In this document: one piece after another, positions 44,467 to 52,114 of the stretch | How the letters are laid out: each line of letters opens with the position of its first letter | Position numbering within the stretch: position 1 is the stretch's first letter | Source of the DNA: Lachnospiraceae bacterium | GTDB lineage: Bacteria > Bacillota > Clostridia > Lachnospirales > Lachnospiraceae | Direction of reading: 5' to 3' | NCBI GenBank assembly: GCA_017430085.1 | Contig: JAFRNR010000025.1 | Coordinates: 1-61,820 of the forward strand | DNA length: 61,820 bases | Notes under the pieces: model-generated | Told to the model about the DNA's origin: nothing | What the model saw: only the letters and a program-made list of their open reading frames with translations | Database searches by the model: none | Position numbers and translations under genes: made by a program

Positions 44467-46419
44467 GTGAATGCTAAGATCCGCCTGCTGCGGAAACCGG
44501 TCACCACGTCCCTGTGGCTCATCTTATGCGCTGCGGTCAGCGCATTTCTTTTGATGGGCATATCGCTGTGGTATTCCACCGGACAGCTCTCAAGGACGCT
44601 CAGCGAGAGCCACACGGCCGTCGCAGTGCGGACGGATCAGTCCATGGTGGGGGAGCCGCGGTATTTCACGCAGGAAGACAAAGCCTGGTTCGAAAGCCTG
44701 GATTCGGTGAAGGCGGTGCGCAGCCATACGCTGAGCGCGGCGGTGTCGCCGTCGTTTTCGCCGCTGGTGGAGATCAGCCGGTTCAACAGTTACCGGAGCA
44801 TGGGCAACCCGCTGCCGTACTGCCACACGGTGCTGCTGGGGGAGGTGTATCAGAAAGAAGTCAGCCAGGGCATCCTGTACGTGAAGTTCTGGCTGGGCGA
44901 TATCCTGCTGCTGGGCGATGAGTACGTGCGTGGCGAGATCGAGCAGGTATTGCATTATCAGCGGCAGTTTTCCGTGGCGGTCAATCTGGCGGCGGATGAA
45001 ACCGCCGGAGATTTTTTTGAGAAGGGCAATGCCTACATCGTCTGCGGGTATCTGGATCCCGAAACGCATTTTTCGCGGACCCGTGATTACCTCGTGACGG
45101 ACAGCCGCGCGCCCGGCCACATGCTGCTGTATACGGGCTTTGCCGTCCGCGAAGGAGAGATCCTGCGCGGCTACGTGCCGTCTTTCAAGGAGGAAGCGGA
45201 CGGGAGTCAGAGCCTTTATGAGACCTATTCCTTCCCGGCGGCCCAGTGCCTGGGCCCTGCGGAGGAGTTTATCGAGGGCTGGGAGCCGGGCGACGACGTG
45301 ATGGATCCCGGTATCTGGGGCGATTTCCGCGCCGCCTGGGAGAAGCAGCAGCACAGCCTGCCCGTGATCGGCACGGACCGGCTGGAGTCGCTGTACGCTT
45401 TCCTGACCGGCCGCTGCAGCATCCTGGAAGGCCGCAGTTTTACGCAGGAAGAATACGAACAGGGCGCCAAAGTCCTGATCTTATCCGAAAAAGAAGCCTC
45501 TATGCAGGGCCTGAAGGTGGGCGACACGGTCAGACTTTCGCAGTACGTGCCCGCCTATGAGGAGCCCGGCGGCATAGGCTCGGCGCTGGTGAAGCAGCGG
45601 GCCGGGTACCCGCGGAACAACCCGGTCATCGACATGCTGAATACGGAACAGACCTACGGGGCGGAAGAAGCGTTCACCCTGGTGGGGATCTATTCGATGC
45701 TGGGCGAGTGGTCGCGCGGGACGTACGATTTCACGCCCAATACCGTGTTTATCCCGCGGAAGGCGCAGACCGCCGGCGCGGTCGGGGAGATCCCGGCGGA
45801 AGCGGGCGGCGACGACATTTACGGGATGCAGCTGTCCATCGAACTGGTAAACGGCCGCGTGAATGAATTCATGCTGGAGCTGGATAAGAGCCCGTACAAG
45901 GGACAGTTCTATCCGTTCGACCAGGGCTACGAGGACGTGCAGAAGAGCATCAACGACATGGCGGCGTCCATGACGCGCCTGCTGGTGATGTCCGTGCTGG
46001 CGTTCCTGCTGTTCCTGGTCCTGTACCTGCTGATGTTCCAGGGCGCGGAGCGGAAGACGCTGGGGACCATGCGCTCGCTGGGCGTGACGCCCCGGTCCGC
46101 GGCGGCGTATCTGTTCGGCGGCGGGTTCGCGGTCGCGGCGCTAGGCACGGTGCTGGGGACGGCGGCCGGCGGGCTGATCACGCGGATCGCGCAGGACCGG
46201 ATCCTGGCGGAGGCGCTGGCGAATATCGACCGCACGGTGCGCATGCGAGGGCAGGTGATCACGGAAGAAGCGCTGACGAAAATGGTGCAGGACAGCGGGC
46301 TGTCCGTAGGCAGGCTGGCGTTGCTGGGCCTGGCGGAACTGCTGCTGATCAGCGTGCTGCTGTTCGCGCAGGCGCGGGTCCTGGCGCGCCGGGATCCCCG
46401 GAAACTGACGGAGGGCTGA
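44467..46419 (+). CDS. FtsX-like ABC permease, long form, copy 3
   Basis: A 650-residue paralogue. The start is GTG at 44467, chosen because IRLLRKPVTT-LW then lines up with the other copies; CGGAGG lies 11 bases upstream. It keeps YFTQEDKAWFESLDSVKAV and YDFTPNTVFIPRKAQTAGA. Copy 3 is somewhat closer to copy 1 than to copy 2 in these blocks. A 48-base gap separates it from copy 2b without a clear promoter. Confidence 0.82.
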   Translation: MNAKIRLLRKPVTTSLWLILCAAVSAFLLMGISLWYSTGQLSRTLSESHTAVAVRTDQSMVGEPRYFTQEDKAWFESLDSVKAVRSHTLSAAVSPSFSPLVEISRFNSYRSMGNPLPYCHTVLLGEVYQKEVSQGILYVKFWLGDILLLGDEYVRGEIEQVLHYQRQFSVAVNLAADETAGDFFEKGNAYIVCGYLDPETHFSRTRDYLVTDSRAPGHMLLYTGFAVREGEILRGYVPSFKEEADGSQSLYETYSFPAAQCLGPAEEFIEGWEPGDDVMDPGIWGDFRAAWEKQQHSLPVIGTDRLESLYAFLTGRCSILEGRSFTQEEYEQGAKVLILSEKEASMQGLKVGDTVRLSQYVPAYEEPGGIGSALVKQRAGYPRNNPVIDMLNTEQTYGAEEAFTLVGIYSMLGEWSRGTYDFTPNTVFIPRKAQTAGAVGEIPAEAGGDDIYGMQLSIELVNGRVNEFMLELDKSPYKGQFYPFDQGYEDVQKSINDMAASMTRLLVMSVLAFLLFLVLYLLMFQGAERKTLGTMRSLGVTPRSAAAYLFGGGFAVAALGTVLGTAAGGLITRIAQDRILAEALANIDRTVRMRGQVITEEALTKMVQDSGLSVGRLALLGLAELLLISVLLFAQARVLARRDPRKLTEG

Positions 46420-46422
46420 GCG

Positions 46423-47544
46423 ATGCTGAACTATGTGATCAAACGGATCCTGCGGCGTCCCTGGCTCTCCCTGGCCGGGCTCGTGATCGCGGCGGTGTTC
46501 TGCACGCTGCTCTGCTATCTGGTGAATTACCGGAACGGCCTGGAGGCGCGCCTGCGGGAGGTGCAGGACAGCTACGAAGTCCTTTGCGTGGTGACCGACA
46601 GCCGCGGCGTCCGCTCGGATAAACTGAATCTGAGCCCACGCTTCGTTCAGTTCGTGCGGGATAAGGAAGACGGCCTGGGAAATTACGTCAAGACGATCCG
46701 CATGACGATGGAATTCAAAGTACGCTCCTCCCTGGGGAGCGGTACGCTGTTCGGCGTGACGGATGAGAAGGCGCTGGACCGCCTGGACCCGTCCATGGGC
46801 GGCAGCTGCGATTACACCGTGCCGGAGTTTTTCAATACGCGGGAGAACATCTGCCTCGTGTCCGAGGACGTGTACGAGTCGGTCGCGGGCGAGACGCTTC
46901 CGGTCAAGGTGACGGTCCCGGGCATCGGCGGGGTCGAGGAGGTCTATGAGGCCGAATACAAGGTCGTGGGCCGCTATCGCGGAACCGGCGCGGACCTGGT
47001 AGTGCCGTTCGATACCGCCTCCCGCCTGTCCAGCTCCGCCGGTGACGCCCGCACGGACAGCCTTTCCTTCGTCCTCGCGGACAATTCCAAGGCCGATGAG
47101 ATGATGGAGAAGGCGATGGAAGTCTTCACGACGGTCGATCCCGCTTCCTACTCCAGCCGACCGGCCCTGACCGTGCAGGACCGCCAGTACAAAGCGACAT
47201 TGGCGGAACTGGAGCAGAACATTGCCCGCACCAACTACCTGCTGCCCGTGAGCGCGCTGCTCAGCCTGGCCGCGGGCTTCATGATCGGTTTCGCCTCCGT
47301 ACGCGGCGAAACCCGTACCTACGCACTCATGCGTACGCTGGGGGTCAGCGGCCCGAAACTTGTGCTGCAAGTGCTGGGCGAGCAGGTCCTCCTCCCGGCG
47401 ATTGGGATCTTCCTTGTAGGCCTGCTGATGAAGCAGCCTGCCGCCGCGCTGATTTACTTCGCCTGCCACCTCGTCGGCTGCACGCTGGCGGTCCTGCGGC
47501 CTGCGCTGGCTGCGCCGACGAAACTGTTGCGGGTCCAGGAATAA
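46423..47544 (+). CDS. FtsX-like ABC permease, short form, copy 3
   Basis: A 373-residue paralogue with RRPWLSLAGLVIA at the start, TVQDRQYKATLAELEQNIART before the membrane region and the APTKLLRVQE end, identical to copy 1. It starts three bases after its long partner. The element at 47550 follows and probably ends the transcript. Confidence 0.82.
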   Translation: MLNYVIKRILRRPWLSLAGLVIAAVFCTLLCYLVNYRNGLEARLREVQDSYEVLCVVTDSRGVRSDKLNLSPRFVQFVRDKEDGLGNYVKTIRMTMEFKVRSSLGSGTLFGVTDEKALDRLDPSMGGSCDYTVPEFFNTRENICLVSEDVYESVAGETLPVKVTVPGIGGVEEVYEAEYKVVGRYRGTGADLVVPFDTASRLSSSAGDARTDSLSFVLADNSKADEMMEKAMEVFTTVDPASYSSRPALTVQDRQYKATLAELEQNIARTNYLLPVSALLSLAAGFMIGFASVRGETRTYALMRTLGVSGPKLVLQVLGEQVLLPAIGIFLVGLLMKQPAAALIYFACHLVGCTLAVLRPALAAPTKLLRVQE

Positions 47545-47549
47545 AAACC

Positions 47550-47657
47550 GTAGGGGCCGATGTTTCATCGGCCCGATATAACAGAAAAACTGACAAAGGG
47601 ACGGTTCCTTTGTCAGTTTTTTATCATGGGACGGGCCGTTGAAACAACGGCCCCTAC
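47550..47657. repeat. Nested palindromic element (MITE-like) acting as bidirectional terminator
   Basis: Outer inverted repeats of 26 bases at 47550-47575 and 47632-47657 (GTAGGGGCCG...CGGCCCG, and its complement with two changes), each itself a hairpin. In the centre is a perfect 15-bp stem AAAAACTGACAAAGG / CCTTTGTCAGTTTTT with a seven-base loop (47585-47621). It fills the gap between convergent genes. The central GGACGGTTCCTTTGTCAG is shared with the element at 61760. Confidence 0.8.
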
Positions 47658-47658
47658 G

Positions 47659-48381
47659 TTATTGTACTACATTCAGCATTTTCCGGAACGCCTCCCGGTC
47701 CGTGCGGTCGACGGAGAGGGGCGTGACGGAGATGCAGCCGTTGAAGACGGCGTCGTAGTCGATCTGCGGGTCGAAGGAGCCGTCGTAGACGGAGAAGCCG
47801 CGGGCTTTGATGGTGCGGTCTTCCTGCTCGTCGTAGGTGTCGCGGAAGTAGGTGCCGCCCTGGCGGGTGATGAGGATGTCACCGCCTTCGGGCGGGATGT
47901 TGACGTTGAGGAGGGGGCAGATGTCCAGCAGGCTGTGCTGCTCGATGAAGGCCCAGATCCGGTCCAGATGGCGGCCGGCGGCTTCGGCGCTGTCCGGCCA
48001 GGTCGAAAACGCGACGGCGCGCCAGCCGGCGTAGGCCGCTTCGGAGATGGCGGCGCAGGTGCCGGAGTAGGCGATGTCGGAACCCATGTTGTAGCCGCGG
48101 TTGATGCCGGCCAGCACCAGGTCGTACTGCCCGCGCAGGTAGCGCTCCGCCACGCGCACGCAGTCCGCCGGCGTGGAATCCACGCTGACCGCCTTCACCC
48201 CGGGCAGCCAGTCCACGGACTCGACCCGGAACGCGGTCTGGATGTTGATGCTGTGGCTCTTCGCGCTCTGCTGCGTCCGCGGCGCCACGACCGTCACATC
48301 CCCCAGTTTCCGGGCCCAGCCCGCCAGCACGCGGATGCCGGCGGCTTCGATCCCGTCGTCGTTGACCACCAGAATATTCAT
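47659..48381 (-). CDS. surE: 5'/3'-nucleotidase SurE
   Basis: A 240-residue survival protein SurE, a metal-dependent nucleoside monophosphatase. Metal ligands are in the N-terminal VNDDGIEA (D8, D9) and later AGINRGYNMGSD (Asn); VVAPRTQQSAKSHSI carries the usual Ser region. Slightly shorter than the Escherichia coli protein (253). RBS AAGGAC. Overlaps nrnA by four bases, so it is the last gene of the cca-nrnA-surE operon, all acting on nucleotides or RNA ends. Confidence 0.93.
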   Translation of the reverse strand: MNILVVNDDGIEAAGIRVLAGWARKLGDVTVVAPRTQQSAKSHSINIQTAFRVESVDWLPGVKAVSVDSTPADCVRVAERYLRGQYDLVLAGINRGYNMGSDIAYSGTCAAISEAAYAGWRAVAFSTWPDSAEAAGRHLDRIWAFIEQHSLLDICPLLNVNIPPEGGDILITRQGGTYFRDTYDEQEDRTIKARGFSVYDGSFDPQIDYDAVFNGCISVTPLSVDRTDREAFRKMLNVVQ

Positions 48382-49358
48382 AGCCAGTCCTTGTTTTCGG
48401 CCTTGAACGCGGCCAGCCCGGCGTCCGCTTCCGCGATGAGCTGCTCCGCTTCCTCCCAGGAATAAACCGTGGCGCCGCTCGCCCGGTCATGCCCGCCGCC
48501 CCGCCAGCGCGACGCCAGCGGCCGCACCTCCGTGAAGCGCGAGCGCAGCCGCACGCGGATGACGCCGTCCGGATTTTCGATGAACGCCAGCCAGATCAGC
48601 GCGCCCTTGATGGAATCCATCAGGTCCACCGTATTCGACGCAGCCTCGCGGTCCAGCCCGAACAGCTTCTGCATCTCCTGCGTCACGAACAGGTACGCGA
48701 CGCCGTGCTCCGTCATCTGCAGGTGCTCGTACACGTAAGCTTTGTACTTGAAATAACTGTAATCTTCCAGATACAGGTGCGCGAACAGCGTTTCCGTGTC
48801 GATCCCCTGCTCCAGCAGCACGGCGGCCAGCCGCAGCGTGTCGCCGCTTGTGGAAGGCCAGCGGAAACGGTTGGAATCCGTGATGATCCCGGTGTACAGA
48901 GCGCGCGCGGCGTCCGGGGTCAAGACCAGCTCGTCGCGGTGGAAAACGTAAAATTCAGTGATCATCTCGCAGACGGAAGAGCGGTGCGGCTCGACCCAGC
49001 GGATATCGCCCCAGGGTTCTTCCGGCATGTGGTGGTCGATGACGACGGTCTCCCGGGCCAGGCCGATCTTCGGGTTGGCCACACGGTCCGCCGTCCCGGA
49101 ATCCACGACGATAGCCAGCGCGTCCGCATAGAAATCATCCGCCGGCGCGGGGTCTTCCGGCCCCAGGAAGGCCAGGAAGTCCGAACTGTCCTCGTTCACC
49201 ACGCGGACGTCCTTCTGCGGCCAGGTGCTGCGGATCAGGGCGGCCAGGCCGAGCGTAGCGCCCACGGCGTCGCCGTCCGGCCGGACGTGGCGGGAGAGGA
49301 CGATCTTATCGTAAGCCCTGATGGTGCTCAGGATCTGTTGTTTGACGGTCTCGTTCAT
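48378..49358 (-). CDS. nrnA: Bifunctional oligoribonuclease / pAp phosphatase NrnA
   Basis: A 326-residue DHH/DHHA1 phosphoesterase that degrades nanoRNAs and dephosphorylates 3'-phosphoadenosine 5'-phosphate. Manganese ligands are visible: H24, D28 and D30 in SRHVRPDGDAVGA, D86 in IVVDSG and the D108-H109-H110 triad. The DHHA1 substrate loop is GGGHDRASGA near the C terminus. RBS AAGGAG. It lies 46 bases behind the CCA-adding enzyme gene, whose C terminus contains a degenerate copy of this protein's N-terminal part. Confidence 0.93.
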   Translation of the reverse strand: MNETVKQQILSTIRAYDKIVLSRHVRPDGDAVGATLGLAALIRSTWPQKDVRVVNEDSSDFLAFLGPEDPAPADDFYADALAIVVDSGTADRVANPKIGLARETVVIDHHMPEEPWGDIRWVEPHRSSVCEMITEFYVFHRDELVLTPDAARALYTGIITDSNRFRWPSTSGDTLRLAAVLLEQGIDTETLFAHLYLEDYSYFKYKAYVYEHLQMTEHGVAYLFVTQEMQKLFGLDREAASNTVDLMDSIKGALIWLAFIENPDGVIRVRLRSRFTEVRPLASRWRGGGHDRASGATVYSWEEAEQLIAEADAGLAAFKAENKDWL

Positions 49359-49404
49359 GAGTGCTCCTTACGGGTCTTGCTTTGTATGGAAACTGCGTTT
49401 ACGT

Positions 49405-51156
49405 TTACGGCGTTTCTTCTCTCCAGCCGCAGAACGCGGCGAATTCCTTGATCTGCGTCAGGCCGCTGAAGCGGGCCGTAGCCGCCGCCGTCCGCCAGCG
49501 AGAGTCGGAAGAGGCCTCGGGCCGGCTGCCCGCGAACAGGCACAGGGCCTGCGGGAAGAGAGCGTCCGCCAGCGTGACGGCCGGGGACGGGGTGAACGCC
49601 CGGAACCGTTCCGCCGGCAGGCCCGGGGCGTAGACGGATTTCTCCGGGGTATGGGTCCGCAGCAGGCGCCGCAGCCGTTCGTGCGCGCGGAACGCGTCCT
49701 CGTCCGGCTCCGCGCTGTACGGAAGGATGATCACGTCGTAGGCGCGGATCAGGTCCAGCGTCCGCTGATATGAGGCGAGTGACTGCACGGGGACGGCGCT
49801 GAGCGCGGGATCCGGCGGCGCGGCGGGCCCGTACGTCTGCAGCAGGTATTCCCTGGTGTTGTGCGACGGATCGTGCTGCACGTCGTCCAGCATGCGCTTC
49901 AGGACTTCGCCCATCGCCGGGCCGGGCTTTGCGCCGGCGGCGATCAGGTCGGCTCCTTTGACGGCCAGTTCCCCGACTGTGACCGGGTCGCCAGCCCGCA
50001 GGATCCGGCGGTATGCCGCCTCCGTTTTTTCGTACTGCGGCATGAATTTGTCGCGGGAAACAGGCGATTTTCCCTGCACGTCCGCGAGCGAGAAGGCCAG
50101 ATAGTCCGGGAACAGGTCCCGGCCGATCCGCCCCAGCAGGCGCCGCACGTTCGGCAGCGTCGGAGGGATGCGGACGTCGTGGACGCGGATCAGGCGCAGC
50201 ACATAGTCCGCGGTTTTATTGTCGTAGCGGAATTCCTTCAGGAATTGCTCCGCATAGACGGCGCTCAGGACCTGATGGCCCTTGAAGTGATCCCCGCCGG
50301 CCGTATCCAGCGTCCGGGCCGGGACTTTGCCGGTGTCGTGCAGCAGCGCGCAGAGGCGCAGCGGGAGCACGGCCGGCGCGGCTTTCATGACCGCCAGCGT
50401 GTGATGGGCCACGTCGTACAGATGGAATTTCGAAAACTGGGGCGTGGCCAGCATTTCGTCAAAGCGGGGCATGATCACGGCGGTGATGCCGCACTCCGCG
50501 AGTTTTTCAAAATAGTCCGGATGGTCGGAGAGCAGCAGCTTGTTGATCTCGTCCCGGATGCGCTCCCGGCTGACCATGTCCAGGCGGGGCGATAAGGGGC
50601 GGATGGCTTCGAAGGTCTGCTCCTCGATGTCGAAGCCCAGCTGGGCGGAGAAGCGCACAGCGCGCAGCATGCGCAGGGCGTCTTCCGTGAAGCGCTCCGC
50701 GGGATCGCCCACCGCGCGGATCAGGCGGCGCTCCAGGTCGTCCAGGCCGCCGAACAGGTCCACGACGCCGGTCTCCGGCGCATAGGCCATCGCGTTGATG
50801 GTGAAATCCCGGCGCGCCAGGTCCTCGGCCAGGGAGGAGACGAAGCGCACGGAATCCGGATGGCGGCCGTCGCTGTAGGCGCCGTCCGTGCGGTAGGTGG
50901 TGACCTCGTAGGCCTCTTTCCCCTGCATGACCGTCACGGTGCCGTGCTGCAGCCCGGTATCCACGGTCCGCCGGAACAGGCGCTTGACCTCCTCCGGGCG
51001 CGCGGACGTGGTGATGTCCCAGTCGCCCGGTGTGCGGCCGATCAGGGAATCCCGGACGCAGCCTCCGACGACGAAGGCTTCAAATCCGGCTTCCCGCAGG
51101 GTATTCAGGATGGCGGCCGCCCGCGGCGGCAGGGGGATCGGCTGAGTGGGCTGCAT
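49405..51156 (-). CDS. cca: CCA tRNA nucleotidyltransferase with HD domain and degenerate DHH-like C-terminal extension
   Basis: A 583-residue class II nucleotidyltransferase that adds or repairs the tRNA CCA end. Catalytic motifs are GGCVRDSLIG (31-40), DWDI (D45, D47) and RRDFTINAMAY; the tRNA-binding head includes DPAERFTEDALRMLRAVRF, and an HD domain follows (LCALLHDTGK). Normal relatives end near residue 450. The last 122 residues (462-583, bases 49408-49773) align with the first 110 residues of the neighbouring NrnA: IRAYD-I-L, PD-DA, L--L-R---P-K-V are shared, but the H24, D28, D86 and DHH ligands are lost. RBS AAGGAG eight bases before ATG. Enzymatic core looks intact. Confidence 0.9.
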   Translation of the reverse strand: MQPTQPIPLPPRAAAILNTLREAGFEAFVVGGCVRDSLIGRTPGDWDITTSARPEEVKRLFRRTVDTGLQHGTVTVMQGKEAYEVTTYRTDGAYSDGRHPDSVRFVSSLAEDLARRDFTINAMAYAPETGVVDLFGGLDDLERRLIRAVGDPAERFTEDALRMLRAVRFSAQLGFDIEEQTFEAIRPLSPRLDMVSRERIRDEINKLLLSDHPDYFEKLAECGITAVIMPRFDEMLATPQFSKFHLYDVAHHTLAVMKAAPAVLPLRLCALLHDTGKVPARTLDTAGGDHFKGHQVLSAVYAEQFLKEFRYDNKTADYVLRLIRVHDVRIPPTLPNVRRLLGRIGRDLFPDYLAFSLADVQGKSPVSRDKFMPQYEKTEAAYRRILRAGDPVTVGELAVKGADLIAAGAKPGPAMGEVLKRMLDDVQHDPSHNTREYLLQTYGPAAPPDPALSAVPVQSLASYQRTLDLIRAYDVIILPYSAEPDEDAFRAHERLRRLLRTHTPEKSVYAPGLPAERFRAFTPSPAVTLADALFPQALCLFAGSRPEASSDSRWRTAAATARFSGLTQIKEFAAFCGWREETP

Positions 51157-51205
51157 GGTAAAATCTCCTTATGGAGGCAGTATAGCATATTTTTTCAAAA
51201 AGTGC

Positions 51206-51233
51206 TTGCATTTTCTGAAGACTGTGGTAGAAT
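51206..51233 (+). promoter_or_regulatory. Promoter of the tRNA-Ala gene
   Basis: TTGCAT (51206-51211), 16-base spacer, TAGAAT (51228-51233) with TG one base upstream of the -10; the tRNA begins 11 bases later. Confidence 0.7.
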
Positions 51234-51244
51234 AGCAAACGTTC

Positions 51245-51317
51245 GGGGCATTAGCGCAGCTGGGAGCGCGCCACACTGGCAGTGTGGAGGTCAGGGGTTC
51301 AAGTCCCCTATGCTCCA
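51245..51317 (+). tRNA. tRNA-Ala (anticodon GGC)
   Basis: A complete cloverleaf of 73 bases: acceptor GGGGCAT / ATGCTCC with discriminator A, D stem GCGC/GCGC, anticodon stem CCACA/TGTGG with loop CTGGCAG (anticodon GGC), T stem AGGGG/CCCCT with TTCAAGT. The G3-U70 pair, the alanine identity element, is present. CCA is not encoded, so the enzyme from the divergent gene at 49405 is needed to add it. Confidence 0.96.
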
Positions 51318-51324
51318 TAAAAAG

Positions 51325-51346
51325 ACGGCCGGAAGGCCGTTTTTTT
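51325..51346 (+). terminator. Terminator of tRNA-Ala
   Basis: ACGGCC-GGAA-GGCCGT followed by six more T, beginning eight bases after the tRNA. Confidence 0.9.
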
Positions 51347-51347
51347 G

Positions 51348-51427
51348 TGGAGCAGGGACTTGAACCCCGGGGTTTCCCTCCAGGGACTAGGCCCTGTTAG
51401 GGCCGTCGCAAGTCCCCTATGCTCCAT
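51348..51427. repeat. Inverted and direct copies of the tRNA-Ala 3' end (integration scar)
   Basis: CAAGTCCCCTATGCTCCAT at 51300-51318 (T arm, acceptor and one flanking base of the real tRNA) recurs exactly at 51409-51427. Between them, 51348-51368 is an inverted, four-base-deleted copy (TGGAGCAGGGACTTGAACCCC). Direct repeats of a tRNA 3' end are the normal footprint of tyrosine-recombinase integration; no integrase gene remains. Confidence 0.75.
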
Positions 51428-51628
51428 GAAAAGGGGCGGTTCGTATCGTAAGATGGAACGCCCCTTTTCAATGTAATTCGCTCCTGGCAGAGCGAGTGAA
51501 AGGCTGCTACGCAGCATGAAATGGGCATTGCCCATGAAATGCCGACGCATGGATAAGAGCGAATTTCATTTCATATCGAGCGAAGCGAGATATTTCATTC
51601 TTCATCATTCATCATTCATCATTCATCC
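51427..51628. repeat. Palindrome-rich stretch before the four-helix-bundle gene
   Basis: Contains a 15-bp inverted repeat TGAAAAGGGGCG(G)TTC / GAACGCCCCTTTTCA (51427-51470), then small palindromes TCGCTC/GAGCGA, GCTGC/GCAGC, ATGGGCA/TGCCCAT, and a run of ATTCATC heptamers (about 51596-51628). No gene is seen in it. It ends just before AAAGGAGCATT, the ribosome site of the next gene. Confidence 0.7.
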
Positions 51629-51644
51629 CAATTAAAGGAGCATT

Positions 51645-51989
51645 ATGAAGGAAAACAAACTGCGGGAGATGTCCCTGGAGTTTTCTGTTGGAATAATCCA
51701 ATTATGCGAATCCGTTAAAGGCCATGCGTCTCTGGTCAATCAGCTGGAGCGGTCGGGCACATCTGTCGCGGCCAATATCCATGAGGCAAATTATGCTCAC
51801 AGCAGGGCGGATTTTATTGCGAAACTTCAGATAGCCCTGAAAGAATGCTTTGAAACGGAATACTGGCTGGAGTTGTTCCAATTGACGCAGATCGGAAACC
51901 CGGACAGAGAAAAAGAATTACTTCATCAGTGCGGGACTATCCGCCGTCTCCTCATCGCCTCCCTGAACACCGCCAAGGGCCGCAAATAA
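51645..51989 (+). CDS. Four-helix-bundle protein (23S rRNA intervening sequence/S23 family)
   Basis: A 114-residue helical protein of the family first seen as the ORF inside 23S rRNA intervening sequences and related to the diversity-generating-retroelement accessory protein Avd. Recognisable blocks are FSVGIIQLCESV, QLERSGTSVAANIHEA, DFIAKLQIALKECFETEYWLEL and GTIRRLLIASLNTAK. RBS AAAGGAG. These genes are often found alone between short repeats on chromosomes and behave like passengers of small mobile units. Lower GC than its neighbours supports transfer. A reverse transcriptase lies 2.2 kb downstream, but a functional link is only a possibility. Confidence 0.88.
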   Translation: MKENKLREMSLEFSVGIIQLCESVKGHASLVNQLERSGTSVAANIHEANYAHSRADFIAKLQIALKECFETEYWLELFQLTQIGNPDREKELLHQCGTIRRLLIASLNTAKGRK

Positions 51990-52024
51990 ATCTACACCTC
52001 CTTTCTTTCTGCATAAAATTACGC

Positions 52025-52053
52025 TTGCCATACTCGCCGCTTTGCTTTATAAT
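52025..52053 (+). promoter_or_regulatory. Promoter of the aminotransferase gene
   Basis: TTGCCA (52025-52030), 17-base spacer, consensus TATAAT (52048-52053); the leader is about 55 bases. Confidence 0.75.
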
Positions 52054-52114
52054 GTCAGAAAATGTTTTTCCTGTTTTTATTAATCAAACCGTAAACGTAC
52101 GGGGAGGTACCTGC

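Noticed and set aside
51245-51989. A resident prophage or genomic island at the tRNA-Ala.
   Set aside because: Only a direct/inverted repeat scar and one small gene are present; no integrase, structural or plasmid genes.
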